This document shows positions 53,501 through 64,000 of a stretch of 64,000 nucleotides of DNA, piece after piece. How positions within the stretch are numbered: position 1 is the stretch's first letter; each line of letters begins with the position of its first letter. Where the stretch lies: contig CM038719.1 of NCBI GenBank assembly GCA_021613375.1, positions 40,068,620-40,132,619 of the forward strand. The letters run 5' to 3'. Position numbers and translations under genes: made by a program. This DNA comes from Megaleporinus macrocephalus. Taxonomy: Eukaryota; Chordata; Actinopteri; Characiformes; Anostomidae. The notes beneath the pieces are model-generated. The model worked only from the letters and a program-made list of their open reading frames with translations. It was not told the origin of the DNA and did not search any database.

Positions 53501-56471
53501 AGCGGTTTCCATCTAAAAATGACTTCAACCATGCAGAATTTTAATTGTTCTTTTAGGTTTATGGATGAAGGTTAATGTTTACAGAGAAAGAAAGACGTGG
53601 GCTGATTCTTGTTGGGAGCTGGGAATTTATTTTAAACAGTTTCGTTTGTTTATTCATTCACACGTCGTTTTTAATCTTTATGGCACAGCACGCATACTCA
53701 TGTCAGTAGATTTTCGGAGTGTTAGACGATCGTACAAAAGCCTTGTGTCGTACCAGCCAGGCATCATCCGGCACTGAGCCAATCAGCCCCACCCCATTTC
53801 CCTCTTCTGTCCAATCGCTGGCCACTTTACAGTGTGCGGTTATATTTTGTATATGTGTATATATTAAAATACACCACAAACAATGAGTGAGGACTGGAAG
53901 GTGTTGTTTCCCGTTTCCAAACTCATAAATAAACTCGGAGTCAGCTTTGAACCTGCATGGATATTAAACCAAACCTGCTTTTCTGCTTTTGTTAGTCATT
54001 TAATTTTTTTATTGTGCTTATAATTTATATGACCTAGTTTGACTAATAAGTCTCCATGTTAAGTCAGGGCTGAGCAGACTGGCTTCAGGCTTCACCCCAA
54101 CAGCAGAACTTCAGATGTCTTCTGTTTTGCTCTTATTACTGTATAGAAACTCCGAATTCAGGGCTTTTGAAACATCCAGGCAGTTACGTCAGTGCGTCTG
54201 TCAGCTCTTGTTTCAGAATGCAGCGTATCTGGAAGATAGCTCTTCTAACGTACTGGAATGTTTTCCCGGAGCACAAAGTCATCCGGGTGTCTTTGGTGTA
54301 CTGGAAAGATCCATGATTCAGTCCTTAGTTGGCTATTTTAAACACAGCTCGTATGTACAGACTTTAGTTATTTATTTTTCATAAGGTAGCATATTTGCCA
54401 GAGTAAACAGTGTGATCAGCTGAACCTCTGCATGGCTGCGTCATCTAGTCTTGTTACATGGAAATTGATGCACAAGCAGATCACTGGCTCGGGGGCATTT
54501 AGGTAAATTTCTCCCTTTTAGAACGTTAATTCTACAGACTACGCAATATGCTTGAGGTATTGCAGTAAAAATTGACCTGCTCAGTGAAACATCCTGCGTA
54601 TGTTTACTAATTAACTTGAGCGAACAAATTTGCGGTGGTTAAAAAAGCAGTGACCTGTGAAAAACGCCCCATAGCGTGTCTCTCTGCACCGCCTGCAGCC
54701 TCTTTAAACATGAATGGCAAATAGCACGGCCTGTTACAACCGTCAGATTTGATTGTAGGCCAAATAGGATTTAACAGGGATTATACTGTTTTGAATCTTG
54801 GGCTTTGGCTTATTGAATCAAACTGACCTCACCTTATTAAAAAGGAGTTCCACCAAGTTTTCAACATCACTGCATATTCAATAGCTATCAAGAATATCAT
54901 TGATGGCAGGGGTGGGTGATGATGGCTGTAATATTGGGCCACATATAACATATATATTTACTATTATAGTAGTTTAATTCAATATTTTACAAATTTTGTT
55001 GCACTAATTCCAATCATATAGGCCTAATTATCGCAGCTGTCCAAAGCAAATGGCAACTTTACTGGAGAGAACAAAAACCTTCTTCTCTTTTAATGTAAAT
55101 CAATGGATCCAGAATTACTTTCAAGCTATTTTGAAGCATTTCTATTTGTCCATTCATCATGAAATTTTCATACAATGTAAATGACAGCTGCCGTGTTCAA
55201 ATGATGTGGAAAAATGAAAATTGCCAAAATAAGAGATACATGATTTTCTTTGGACAGCGACAGGATGCTCACATGTCTATCACAGTAATAATAGAAATGC
55301 TGCCATATTGCCCACCAATATTTTATATTTTATGTGCTCCATTCCCCATCCCCGGCATGCTTTACTGTGATAGTGATGGTAACCAAACGTCTGAAGCACG
55401 TTCTAACGCCATTTGAGATCAGACTTTGTCCTTAAACACATATTTTAAATACATTTGTTGTGAAGAGGTTCATGCCCTACATTTAAAAGCCTTGTACACG
55501 CATGTAGACCTTTGGGATCCATTCAAGCAAAGACTGTGGGCCAGGCCTTCTCGTCCAACATCAATATCTGACCTCCCAAATGTGCTTCTGGACGAACAGT
55601 CAGAAACTCCCATAAACACACTTTTAAACCGTGTGAAGAGCCTTCCCAGAAGAGTCGAAGCTGTTCTAGCTGCAAAGGTTTGGTTAACATGATATTAAAC
55701 CCTATGGAATAAGAATGGGGCGTCACTCAAGTTAATATGCGTGCATAGGCAGACGAGCTAATACTTTTGGCAATATGGTGTACATGAACATGCATCCAAA
55801 AAATAACTGTTGCGACCTGAAAGTGCCTGTAATTTTAGAAACGCCCTGTATAACCCCATTGCCTGGTCTGGAACCTGCCATGTCAGCAGAACAGCAGTCT
55901 CATAACAACGTCAATACCGTAGTGACTCACTCTTCCATCTTGTAATTAAACAAGGTCCAGTGCAGGTTATGTCTAGTGTGAAATTATACCTTTGTGTATT
56001 GAACGATAGTAACACAAACAAAATTATAGAGCCAAATGCCCATAACGGAGCCAAAGGGAAGAATGTACATTTATTCTTGCCCCAGTCTTTGGACTTTAAA
56101 CAGCGTTTAGGATCTTTTGTCATTGTTTCCATAGATAATTAGGGGAAAGATGTTAAGGCTTCGCCAACAAGTCTTTGTTGCATTTCTCAAATGGAATGAC
56201 GCAAGGTTGTTGTTATTGTTTCTTGTCTGGAACAGTGGGCCCACTCCGAATCGAGTTTTCCACTCCCGTCAGCCTGGATCAGGTGAGGAGCGAGAACCCT
56301 TTCCTGCAGGTGGGAGGACGTTACAAGCCCAAAGACTGCATCGCTCTGCAGAAGGTAGCCATCATCATCCCCTTCCGCAACAGAGATGAGCACCTCAAGT
56401 TCTGGCTGTACTACCTGCACCCCATCCTGCAACGGCAGCAGCTGGACTATGGGGTCTACATCATCAACCAG
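46955..56471 (+). CDS. b4galt1: Beta-1,4-galactosyltransferase 1, 5' part of gene (2 exons in window)
   Basis: Golgi type II enzyme (GT7 family) that transfers galactose from UDP-Gal to GlcNAc in beta-1,4 linkage on glycoproteins; with alpha-lactalbumin the mammalian form makes lactose. Exons 46955-47246 and 56236-56471 give 176 residues; the gene continues past the window. A short cytoplasmic tail (MVRDSNVNCNFLQR) leads to a membrane segment at about 17-35 (TLVVLLCFLHISVTVFYYV) and a stem with a sequon at N79. The catalytic domain begins with VGPLRIEF, then VGGRYKPKDC, KVAIIIPFRNR (UDP-binding PFRNR 143-147) and WLYYLHPILQRQQLDYG. The metal-binding DVD motif is beyond the edge. The match is closer to B4GALT1 (HPVLQRQQLDYGIYVINQ in human) than to B4GALT2. 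Exon 2 is 236 bp. Confidence 0.88.
47255..49480. repeat. Degenerate tandem repeat of about 330-490 bp in b4galt1 intron 1
   Basis: GGAACACTCTGGGCTTG...GGGTTGTTGTCTAA recurs near 47258, 47738, 48224, 48558 and 48976, followed each time by ATAGAAGTTACTAACACTGT and, later, TTTAAGGTGGACCCACAAAG and AAACAAGAAGCTGGCGAAG. The first copy begins about 10 bp after the exon 1 donor. The TTTAAGGTGGA core is shared with the rest-upstream palindrome family. Confidence 0.85.
49533..49870. repeat. 'TTTCTATTGGTCC' dispersed element, copy
   Basis: GAGCATTTCTGTTGGTCCAC, GGCAGCTGTCGTGTTCAAAT and CATTGAAAGTTAAGAAAGTT match the copies at 43.0 and 55.0 kb. Outer parts suggest an inverted arrangement (CTTTTTGGAC at the right). 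Confidence 0.6.
50537..50570. repeat. (AAT)n microsatellite
   Basis: About ten AAT units in b4galt1 intron 1. Confidence 0.95.
50887..51203 (+). mobile_element. MITE-like family M1, copy
   Basis: TAGGGGTGTAAGAAAATATT to TGTATCACAATACGTATTGT, with CTCTGACCACTAGATGG and AACATTAACAAGCAGCACAA as in the 61.1-kb copy. The right tip is lost. Confidence 0.65.
51402..51510 (+). mobile_element. TAGGGGTGGGCAATATGGCC element, short copy
   Basis: Same start and body as the insertion at 2303 in polr2b intron 5 (CCCTACAATAATATCAC) and the same end (ATAGGGCACACCCTTAACTGA). About 110 bp. Confidence 0.55.
51511..52790. other. b4galt1 intron 1, middle
   Basis: Two diverged copies of a segment CCAGTTTGGAGGTTGTAGGTT / CCAGTTTGGAGACTGTAGGTT (52017 and 52170) with ATGAATGGGATCC downstream form an imperfect 150-bp direct repeat. 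A C-run is at 52437-52449. Otherwise nothing is recognised. Confidence 0.45.
52795..52975 (+). repeat. Teleost SINE-like repeat tail
   Basis: CTGCCCACTGCTACGGGCAC, CTCACTGCCCACTAGTGTGT and GATGGGTTAAATGCGGATG are the text of a widespread teleost short repeat. Confidence 0.5.
53145..53235. repeat. 12-bp minisatellite
   Basis: Seven to eight copies of TGTACTGTGTGG / TGTACTGTGTAG. It opens false Cys/Val/Tyr frames on both strands. Confidence 0.9.
53240..55030. other. b4galt1 intron 1, right part
   Basis: Mostly unique sequence with a short (AAT)n at 53392-53409. No exon, RNA or strong repeat is recognised. ORFs up to 89 codons have no recognisable domain. Confidence 0.35.
55032..55265. repeat. 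'TTTCTATTGGTCC' dispersed element, copy
   Basis: CAGCTGTCCAAAGCAAATGG to GATTTTCTTTGGACAGCG, with GAAGCATTTCTATTTGTCCA inside. GCTGTCCAAAG and CTTTGGACAGC at the two ends are inverted repeats of each other, supporting a MITE. Confidence 0.65.
55500..55784 (+). pseudogene. Tc1-like transposase, 3' remnant
   Basis: One frame reads ARPSRPTSISDLPNVLLDEQ then SLPRRVEAVLAAK, the C-terminal end of a fish Tc1-like transposase. Downstream GGCAGACGAGCTAATACTTTTG and TTTTGGCAATATGGTGTA give the usual 3' end of that element. The catalytic domain is missing or too decayed to read, so the copy is dead. It lies 450 bp before b4galt1 exon 2. Confidence 0.75.
56236..56471 (+). CDS. b4galt1: b4galt1 exon 2
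   Basis: Acceptor GGAACAG, donor GTCAGT, phase 0 at the end after YGVYIINQ. Encodes the start of the galactosyltransferase fold. Confidence 0.93.
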
Positions 56472-58360
56472 GTCAGTCTTTTCTTTGATTGATCTTAGCT
56501 GGCAGAAAGAGGCCAAGACAGTAGGCCTTTGATCTGAACTGATTATAGGTGTGTGATAGACGGGCAGTATGATATGTTATCATTGCTGTGATCAGTTAAG
56601 TTGCTTTATGTTGGTCTGAGGATTTTATCTGGATTCCAAACTGCTTGTATGTCTGTTTGTAGCAATTCTGGGTATAACAAGCTTCTGAAGAGAGTAACAT
56701 CTGACTTTACTAGAAAAGACATGTCTTTATTTTTCTAATAAATGTGGTATTATTCGTGATACAGCATTAATGTTCTTGGACGTTGCAGGAAGTCCTTTAA
56801 GCAAAAATAGAAATAGCGGAGTGGTCTCTAATAAAGTGCTCTAGTATTTCATAGTCTTGGTATATAGCTTTGGCGTATTTTGTCAATTCAAACTTCACAA
56901 AAGAATGCTTGAAGTTGTGATGAGAGATGGCATGATATCTTGTTGAGCATCGGCTGATACTTAAGCTTACTGTTTAAATTGATTAAGCGTAAAATTATCA
57001 TATTTAAAGAGGATCCATTACACTAATTTTCAGTGTTCATAATAACAATGTTGGGTTCTACTAGAACAGAGTCACACATCTATACTCACCTGGCGTCTAA
57101 AATGCTCCGTTAGAGCTCCTGCATCTTTAAGCCCTGCCTCCTCACAAGTCTAGTGTGCTCTGATTGGTCAGCTCAAGAGCAGCATTAAGCACTGCTGTGT
57201 TTGTTCTTACAGTGGTGTCAGTTCTCCTGTGTCAGTTGAAGTCCGAGTCTGATCCTAAAAGTCCGGTAAAACAAGCTGGACGTTTCAGAGTGGTCAGTGT
57301 TCACTGGGTGTGCCGAGCTGGCTGCTAGGCGGGAAGTTAATATGTGCAACGAGACGATGTCACAGAGAAAAGGGGCTTTTCAGGCAGCTGGGAAAGGTGG
57401 TATCTGTGGGAGATGTTCTCTCTCTGGCGCGTACTTTGGACACTACAAGTCACAACATGTTAAAGGAAAGGAAAAAAACTAAGACATAGAGGCATAAGGC
57501 ATAAAGGAGCCCCTCCAAGCTTTGATGTCTAAGCTGATTAAACTCTACACTTACTGCAAGTGAGTGATGTTTCAGAATGTATGTGTTACAGGATTGGATC
57601 AGATTTATTCTTCTGTTCCCTCCGACAGGTGTAGACATTGCCCATGTGCTCCCAAATTCAGAGCCTGAGCTACAGAAGTCAAACGTGAGAAGGAAAATGT
57701 GTGCTCTCACTCGAAACACACCTTGTGTTGTACTGTTGTTTTTTTTTTTCCTTTCTTTTGTGCTGAGTTATGCACCTGCCGTTCTGTTTTATTAACATAG
57801 CTCTTTATTAATAATTCATTCAGTTCAGCATTTAAACAGTAAATATACTGAAATATACTGAACTGTATGTGTGATGTGTTGTTGTTTCAGTAGCTGATGG
57901 TATAAGATGCTGATACTAGGCTACTTCAGTAAACAGGATACACCACTGAATCAGAACACACATTAGAAATTATGACAGTCCTAACCGGCCTGAGGAGATC
58001 TCCTCTAACCGGACCGTACTGAACTCTAATTAAACTCTAATTAAAACCTGATGTAGAGGATGTGTTGATTTGTTTTTAACCAACGCAACATGTCTTTTCT
58101 CCAGGACTGATCAGAATTTCACTGTACTGAATAATTTGACATAACTCTGATCTAATAACATCAAAGGGAAACAGATCAGCAGGGAGCACCACCAGCAGTC
58201 ATCGCAACCTCATTGCTGTTATTATTATAAATGAAAAGGGAACTACATATAAACTAAACCTATTTCTAATATTGGGACCACAGATTTTTAACTTTCTTGA
58301 TGTTTGTCTGCCTTTGCCTTTCAATATTCAGCCTCATGCCGATATCTCTAAATTGTTATA
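56472..58360. other. b4galt1 intron 2, left part
   Basis: No exon 3 of b4galt1 is found here. 57040-57480 is less AT-rich and has CTCTGATTGGTCAGCT; its function is unknown. 57690-57760 (GTGTGCTCTCACTCGAAACA, CACCTTGTGTTGTACTG) recurs at 59290-59335 and 59805-59830, so it is part of a dispersed repeat. Confidence 0.4.
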
Positions 58361-58363
58361 TAT

Positions 58364-58951
58364 ACAGCGATCAGCCATAACATTAAAAATCCTTATTTCT
58401 ACACTCACTGTCCACTGTATCAGCACCACTGACCATATAGCAGCTACACTTACAGACTGTAGTTCTTCTGATTCTCTGTATACTTTATTACTCTGTTCTT
58501 TAATGATCAGGACCCCCACAGGACCACCACAGAGCAGGTACTATTAGGGACACTGACGTGTTGGTGTGTGTTGTGCTGGTGTGAGTAGATCAGACACAGC
58601 AGTGCTGCTGCTGACGTGTTTAAACGCTGTGTCCATTCACTGTCCACTCTATTAGACACTCCTACTACTTGCTGGTCCACCTTGTAGATGTAAAGTCAGA
58701 GACAGTAGCTCATCTGCTGCTGCACAGTTTGTGTTCCTCTAGTTCTTCATCAGTGGACACAGGACGCCGCCCACAGGACACTGCTGTCCGGATAGTTTTG
58801 GTTGGTGGACGATTCTCAGTCCAGCAGTGACACTAAGGTGTTTAAACACTCCAGCAGCAGCACTGCTGTGTCTGATCCACGCACACCAGAGCAACACACA
58901 CTAACACACCACCACCATGTCAGTGTCACTGCAGTGCTGAGAATGATACAG
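58364..58951. mobile_element. Foldback MITE, copy 2
   Basis: Starts GCGATCAGCCATAACATTAAA and is the 9866-10546 element in inverted order: ACAGACTGTAGTTCTTCTGA, TTAATGATCAGGACCCCCAC, CAGACACAGCAGTGCTGCTG, CTAGTTCTTCATCAGTGGAC, CAGTGTCACTGCAGTGCTGA. The far tip is lost. Two copies 48 kb apart in one window indicate a high-copy family. Confidence 0.8.
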
Positions 58952-59289
58952 AAATTAGACTCATTTGTTTAACGCAGACTCTCAGGATCGGCTAAATTGG
59001 AGAAATTGGAGGCCGATTGTATATTTTGATTAAAAATTGGCTGATCGATCCTTCTATCTCTGCTTGTATTGCGATGCATGTCGTGCTGTAAACGTATCAT
59101 CTCACATATTCACCAGTCAGCTCTCGTTGCTTGATGCTGACCGACGTGCCTGTAGCTCCAAAGTCGGGATCAGTGGGATAGTTTTATTGATTCACAGTTT
59201 AATGTGTTACTTGGTCCCTCTACATTTTCTAAAGTTGATTTAGTGAAGTTTACCTTTTTACACTCACTTCATTGTGAAAACGCGAGAAG

Positions 59290-60135
59290 GACAATGTCTG
59301 CTCTCACTTAAACACACCTTGTATTGTACTGCTGTTTGTTTTTCCTTCATTTTGCTCTGGTTCACCACCAGCAGTGTTTTTTTAAGGTTGTAAATACCCT
59401 ACCAGTCAAATGTTTTAGTACACTACCAGTCAAACGTTTTAGTACACTACCAGTCAAACGTTTTAATACACTACCAGTCAAACGTTTTAGATACACTACC
59501 AGTCAAACGTCTTAATACACTACCAGTCAAACGTTTTAGTACACTACCAGTCAAACGTTTTAGATACACTACCAGTCAAACGTTTTAGATACACTACCAG
59601 TCAAACGTTTCTACAGGGTTCTACAGTCTTACACAATTTCGGAAACTTTCATCTTCTTTATGAATGAACAGTAGTTACGCCATAAGTTTCCACTTACTTA
59701 AGATCATTTCTTACTTGAGAAATTTCAATTATTAGATATATAGATGTAGTTATCATATTATTATCTCGGAACATACTTTAATTTTAAGCCTCTATACATT
59801 CCTAAACACACCTTGTATTGTGCTGCTGCTTGTTTTCCCTTGATTTTGCTCTAGTTCACCTCCAGCAGTATTGTTTTTGTAAGGTTGTAAATGCACTACT
59901 GGCCAACCGTTTTAAATCGCTATTGGTCCAGTGTTTTAAAACAGTTCTAAAACTTTTGACCGGTAGTGTATGTACAGGTGTGTAAGTGAATGGGAAGCTG
60001 GGCACTGAGCAGGCAGTAAACTAGTTTTTTTCTGTGTTTTGACGTAGTGCTACTTATGAGTTGTACAGTCTTACACAATTTCGGAAACTTTCATCTTCTT
60101 TATGAATAAACAGTAGTTACATCATAAGTTTCATT
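59290..60135. repeat. Element with internal TIR minisatellite, in direct duplication
   Basis: CACCTTGTATTGTACTGCTG...CAGCAGTGTTTTTTTAAGGT (59310-59395) and CAGTCTTACACAATTTCGGA...(59625-59690) both recur at 59812-59890 and 60066-60133. Between them, 59396-59610 holds nine copies of ACACTACCAGTCAAACGTTT plus TAG(AT), as in rest intron 2. The second copy has a single CACTACTGGCCAACCGTTTTA and ends CTAAAACTTTTGACCGGTAG. Confidence 0.8.
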
Positions 60136-61086
60136 TGTTTATTTAATTTGCATTGTAAAATCCAAACCAAAATATGAATTCAAAATTCCAAGCCAGTTTG
60201 GTTGGATGTGGAGCAGTAATGAGGAATATGGAGACTAAACAGCCGGACGTGACTCCATCTTGAACTGTTTAAATTAGAGAGGAGAGCCGGAGGACCAGCT
60301 GTGGCAATCAGTGGCCCCCCGGACTCCCAGACATTGAATTGCCGCTTGCATCTCCAAATACATCATCCTAAAGTATCTGCCGCTCTCTGCGCCGGATCTG
60401 TAGTCACGCTGAGGCGGACAGAGCGCGAGCCCACCTTCAGTAAGCTCAGCGTTAAACAACATAAGAACAGAGGCTCACAGTGCAGCTCGAGTTCGGTCAG
60501 AGTGGAGCTCTTTCAGCGGCGGAGCACTTATTACTAGTGTGTCATGATATTGTACATTGTATAGGGTCGTTTCAGTAGCGGGGGAGTCTCACTACCCTGG
60601 ACCCCCACCACCACCTCTGGCATTTCAACATTTATTGAGTGTCAAACATCGGCACCGGGTCATGTGTAGGTCATCGCCGATCAGCCTAGATCAAACCTCA
60701 GCATGAAGGCTGAGCTGCGTCCTGCTATACTATACTATATAAACTATAATATATTTTCACTAAGAACGAAAATAGATGCCTGACTGTTGTGGTAGTCATG
60801 ACTTGTGTGACCGTCAGTCCTTCACTGAACACATACAAAACATAAGAAAAATAGTTCAGTCTACTGGAATGTTGGTGGTCTCTGTTGGTATGGTTACACG
60901 TCATTTCATCTGTAGTGTGCAACCCTAGCGTAATGCTTCCTTTCCCCGTCCGGAACATCTTTACATCTTACGTCCAGTTCACACGACAAAAACCTTGACT
61001 CGGAGGCAAACCGCTCACCATTGGCGCAATCTCTCTGCAGCTGTGGGTGACCCAACAGTCGAGGAGGAGTACACCAACAGTAAACA
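60136..61086. other. b4galt1 intron 2, middle
   Basis: 60270-60545 is GC-richer with several CpGs (CTCTGCGCCGGATC, GAGGCGGACAGAGCGCGAGC) and stands out from its flanks, but no product is recognised. The rest is ordinary intron sequence. Confidence 0.35.
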
Positions 61087-61457
61087 ATAGGGGTGTACGA
61101 AAATATCGTAATATCGAATATCGGAATGTTATGTTTGGTGATACTGTATCGATTCAAAACCACAGTATCGATACACAGATTCCTGCCAGACAGTGAATCA
61201 TTGTGTGTTTTGTTTAAACCTCTGACCACTAGAAGGCAGTGTTGTAATCCATTTTCAGCTTCACTCCAACATTAACAAGCAGCACAAGGGCGCAGTGCTA
61301 TCGTAAGCATTGACAAACCTGTTCATATAGTGGTGTGTTTTAATAGTAGGATTGCAGTATATCACATATCGCAATATATAGTGATATACTGAACCATGAC
61401 TGCCGTATCACGATACATATGGTATCACCAAGTTCTTGCCAATATTCAGCCCCAGTA
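61087..61457 (+). mobile_element. MITE-like family M1, copy
   Basis: TAGGGGTGTACGAAAATATC to CAAGTTCTTGCCAATATTCA GCCCC. It contains CTCTGACCACTAGAAGGCAG and GTTAACAAGC-type text as in the copies at 45.7 and 50.9 kb. Confidence 0.65.
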
Positions 61458-61604
61458 AACAAAGGCTGCAAGAGTCTTTATCCATCTTCTCATCCATACT
61501 CGTTTCTTTCTCTTCTTTCTTTCGTCACTGCCGATCCGCCATGTAGTGTGAAAGCCACAAAGACCCGACCACTCAGACTTGTAGTTGTTAACTTTCTCTT
61601 ACTC

Positions 61605-62115
61605 TTCCCGTCTGTTGAACGCTGTAGGAGGACTGACCATCAGGGCCTCCTTCCCACCATCAGCAGCCAGCTGCTAATTTGTGTCAACTGCTACACCCTG
61701 TTACATCACTGTGCCATCCAGATGCACCAGCATTGAGATAAGATGGGACTGTTTCAGCTCACGCCCACTTTACATAAAGACTCAGTCAGAGACTGCCTCA
61801 GTCAGAGACTGCCTCAGTCAGAGACTGCCTCAGTCAGAGACTGCCTCTACCTGTGCAGCTTCTAAAGCTTTGCTATCCGGATTTTAAACAGAGACTCTTT
61901 TCTTTGGTGTTTAGTTTATTAAACTGTAAATACTGTGTGACCAGAGGAGGGGTCTCAGCTTGTGAGTCTTGGTTTCTACCAAGGTTTCTTCCTCCAGTCT
62001 GAGGAAGTTGTTCTTGCTCACTGGGGGATATGTGTGTTAACTGTCTTGTTTTCAAAACTCTGTAAAGCTGTTTGAGACAACATCGTTGTAAAAAGCACTA
62101 TACATATAAACTTGA
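61605..62115. repeat. Interspersed repeat, copy B
   Basis: Same element as 545-1318 without the nested insertion. It has four consecutive 16-bp CTCAGTCAGAGACTGC units at 61776-61850 and a tail GTAAAGCTGTTTGAGACAAC. Confidence 0.7.
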
Positions 62116-62900
62116 TTTGTGTGAATCAGGCATTAGCCGACCATGCTGGCCTGTATTGTGGTCTGTGGTCATGTTTACTGGTAGTCAAGCTGCAGCAGTT
62201 CTTATGAAGCCCGTCGTAAAGTAATTAACAAATGCAAACAGAACAAAATGTCATCGGTGTGGGTTTCATTTAAATAGTTCTCCTTGCAAAAGAGCCTGAT
62301 GCTGTCTGTATGCAGTTACATGTACCAGCTTGCCTGAAGCTGTTTGCATTCCAGACCACAGGGAAGAGCAGCAACAGGAGAAGAGAGTATCAGAAGAAAG
62401 GCATCAGTAGGAAAGGGCACTGTTGACTTATCAGCTGGAAAAGAAACTGAAAAGTCAGCCAGTTGATGACCTAATAGGTTACATATTAGTTAAAGGGGGC
62501 CTTGTAATGCCCTGCAAGCATCCCTGTGTGGGTGTGTGTGTGTATCACTCTGAACTACTGAAAGAAACCGATTTTCATAAAAACACATTGTCCTTAATTG
62601 TAAAATTGAATTAATCGATAAAATGTATCGCCCATATATATATTAGAGCTGGACGATAAATAATGTACGTTTTGCTCAGAATAAATATAGTTTACATTAA
62701 TGTTTCCGAGCCTACCAGGATTTGAACCAACAATACCTTGTTAACAGGGCATGTGTTAAGATGATGATGATGCTACTTATACAGACTATAAGATGACTTT
62801 GTTCATTTCTGATGCTCAAATTACTCAAAATATTTGATTAAACACCAAAACAGCTCAACCTTTCAATGACTCCATTCAGTTTTTAACATCTCTTAATAAA
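62116..62900. other. b4galt1 intron 2, ordinary sequence
   Basis: No exon is recognised. On the minus strand, 62712-62735 reads GGTTCAAATCCTGGTAGG, like a tRNA T-arm, but no cloverleaf closes. Confidence 0.35.
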
Positions 62901-62904
62901 TAGT

Positions 62905-63885
62905 CAACATGCACACTTCACACAGAACGGCCCGGACTGGGGATTCAACCCGGATCATCTTGCTGTGAGGCAACAGTGCTGACCCCTACACCACTGTGCT
63001 AACCACTACACCACCGTGCTAACCACTACACCACGTACTAACCACTACACCACCGTACTAACCACTACACCACCGTACTAACCACTACACCACCATACTA
63101 ACCACTACACCACCATACTAACCACTACACCACCGTACTAACCACTACACCACCATACTGACCACTACACCACCTTACTAACCACTACACCACCATACTA
63201 ACCACTACACCACCGTACTAACCACTACACCACCATACTAACCACTACACCACCGTACTAACCCCTACACCACCGTACTAACCACTACACCGCTGTACTA
63301 ACCACTACACCACCATACTAACCACTACACCATCATACTAACCACTACACCATCATACTAACCACTACACCACCATACTAACCACTACACCACCATACTA
63401 ACCACTACACCACCATACTACTACACCATCATACTAACCACTACACCACCATACTAACCACTACACCACCATACTAACCACTACACCACCATACTAACCA
63501 CTACACCATCATACTAACCACTACACCATCATACTAACCCCTACACCACCGTACTAACCACTACACCGCTGTACTAACCACTACACCGCCATACTAACCA
63601 CTACACCATCATACTAACCACTACACCATCATACTAACCACTACACCACCATACTAACCACTACACCACCATACTAACCACTACACCATCATACTAACCA
63701 CTACACCATCATACTAACCACTACACCACCATACTAACCACTACACCACCATACTAACCACTACACCATCATACTAACCACTACACCATCATACTAACCA
63801 CTACACCACCATACTAACCACTACACCACCATACTAACCACTACACCACCATACTAACCACTACACCACCGTGCCGCCCCACTTT
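62905..63885. repeat. 20-bp minisatellite expanded inside an abundant dispersed repeat
   Basis: About 45 copies of ACCACTACACCACCATACTA, with CACCGT, CATCAT and CGCTGT variants. The left flank (CACACAGAACGGCCCGGACT, TTGCTGTGAGGCAACAGTGC) and the right end ACCACCGTGCCGCCCC are the normal flanks of the fish repeat also seen at 41880-42090, so the array is an internal expansion of its final segment. Confidence 0.9.
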
Positions 63886-64000
63886 TAACATATATTAGCT
63901 ATATATTGAACCTGTCACCTGTATGACTGCAAAGTTGTCAGTCAGATCTTTTTGTTTTTATCAAAAACAACAAAACAAACAAAAAAAAAAACAATCCGAT

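Noticed and set aside
62700..62765. Possible tRNA gene on the minus strand (GGTTCAAATCC)
   Set aside because: The T-arm stem does not pair well and no acceptor or D-arm partner is found; at most a SINE or tRNA relic.

Overview
The window is vertebrate nuclear DNA, almost certainly from a ray-finned (teleost) fish. The evidence is split genes with GT/AG introns, vertebrate protein families, and many short interspersed repeats of the type that fills teleost introns. The repeat set looks most like that of otophysan fishes (characins, catfishes and relatives); that narrower placement is inference.

Four protein-coding genes are supported. From left to right: (1) the 5' part of polr2b, RNA polymerase II second-largest subunit, on the minus strand (first eight coding exons, 6297 down to 1, continuing off the left edge); (2) noa1, a mitochondrial circularly permuted GTPase, complete on the plus strand in seven exons (6707-16649, 734 residues); (3) rest, the RE1-silencing zinc-finger repressor, complete on the minus strand in three coding exons (30146 down to 19927, 1414 residues), with a probable non-coding first exon in CpG-rich DNA near 34.9-35.2 kb; (4) the 5' part of b4galt1, beta-1,4-galactosyltransferase 1, on the plus strand (exon 1 at 46955-47246, exon 2 at 56236-56471, continuing past the right edge). 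The order and orientation polr2b/noa1/rest match human chromosome 4q12, which supports the identities. polr2b and noa1 are head to head with 409 bp between start codons, so they probably share a bidirectional promoter.

The rest is dominated by tandem and dispersed repeats. There are large minisatellites in noa1 intron 6 (14.1-16.4 kb), rest intron 2 (23.75-29.13 kb, about 97 percent of that intron), upstream of rest (35.2-38.1 kb), at 38.9-40.5 kb, and in b4galt1 intron 2 (62.98-63.88 kb). Many (TA)n tracts, several MITE-like families with two to five copies each, two Tc1-like remnants and an L2-type LINE fragment are also present.

No new operon-like or defence-type system is visible. The most interesting signals are: (a) at least three minisatellites whose repeat unit can be read as a piece of a transposable element (a Tc1-type terminal repeat, a LINE reverse-transcriptase motif, and the end of an abundant dispersed repeat); (b) an in-frame expansion of about 40 decapeptides in REST; (c) a 118-bp near-perfect palindrome upstream of rest; and (d) a miRNA-sized hairpin in the inferred rest 3'UTR. 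Splice sites and start codons were placed by reading GT/AG signals and matching the known protein families; no search or folding was run.
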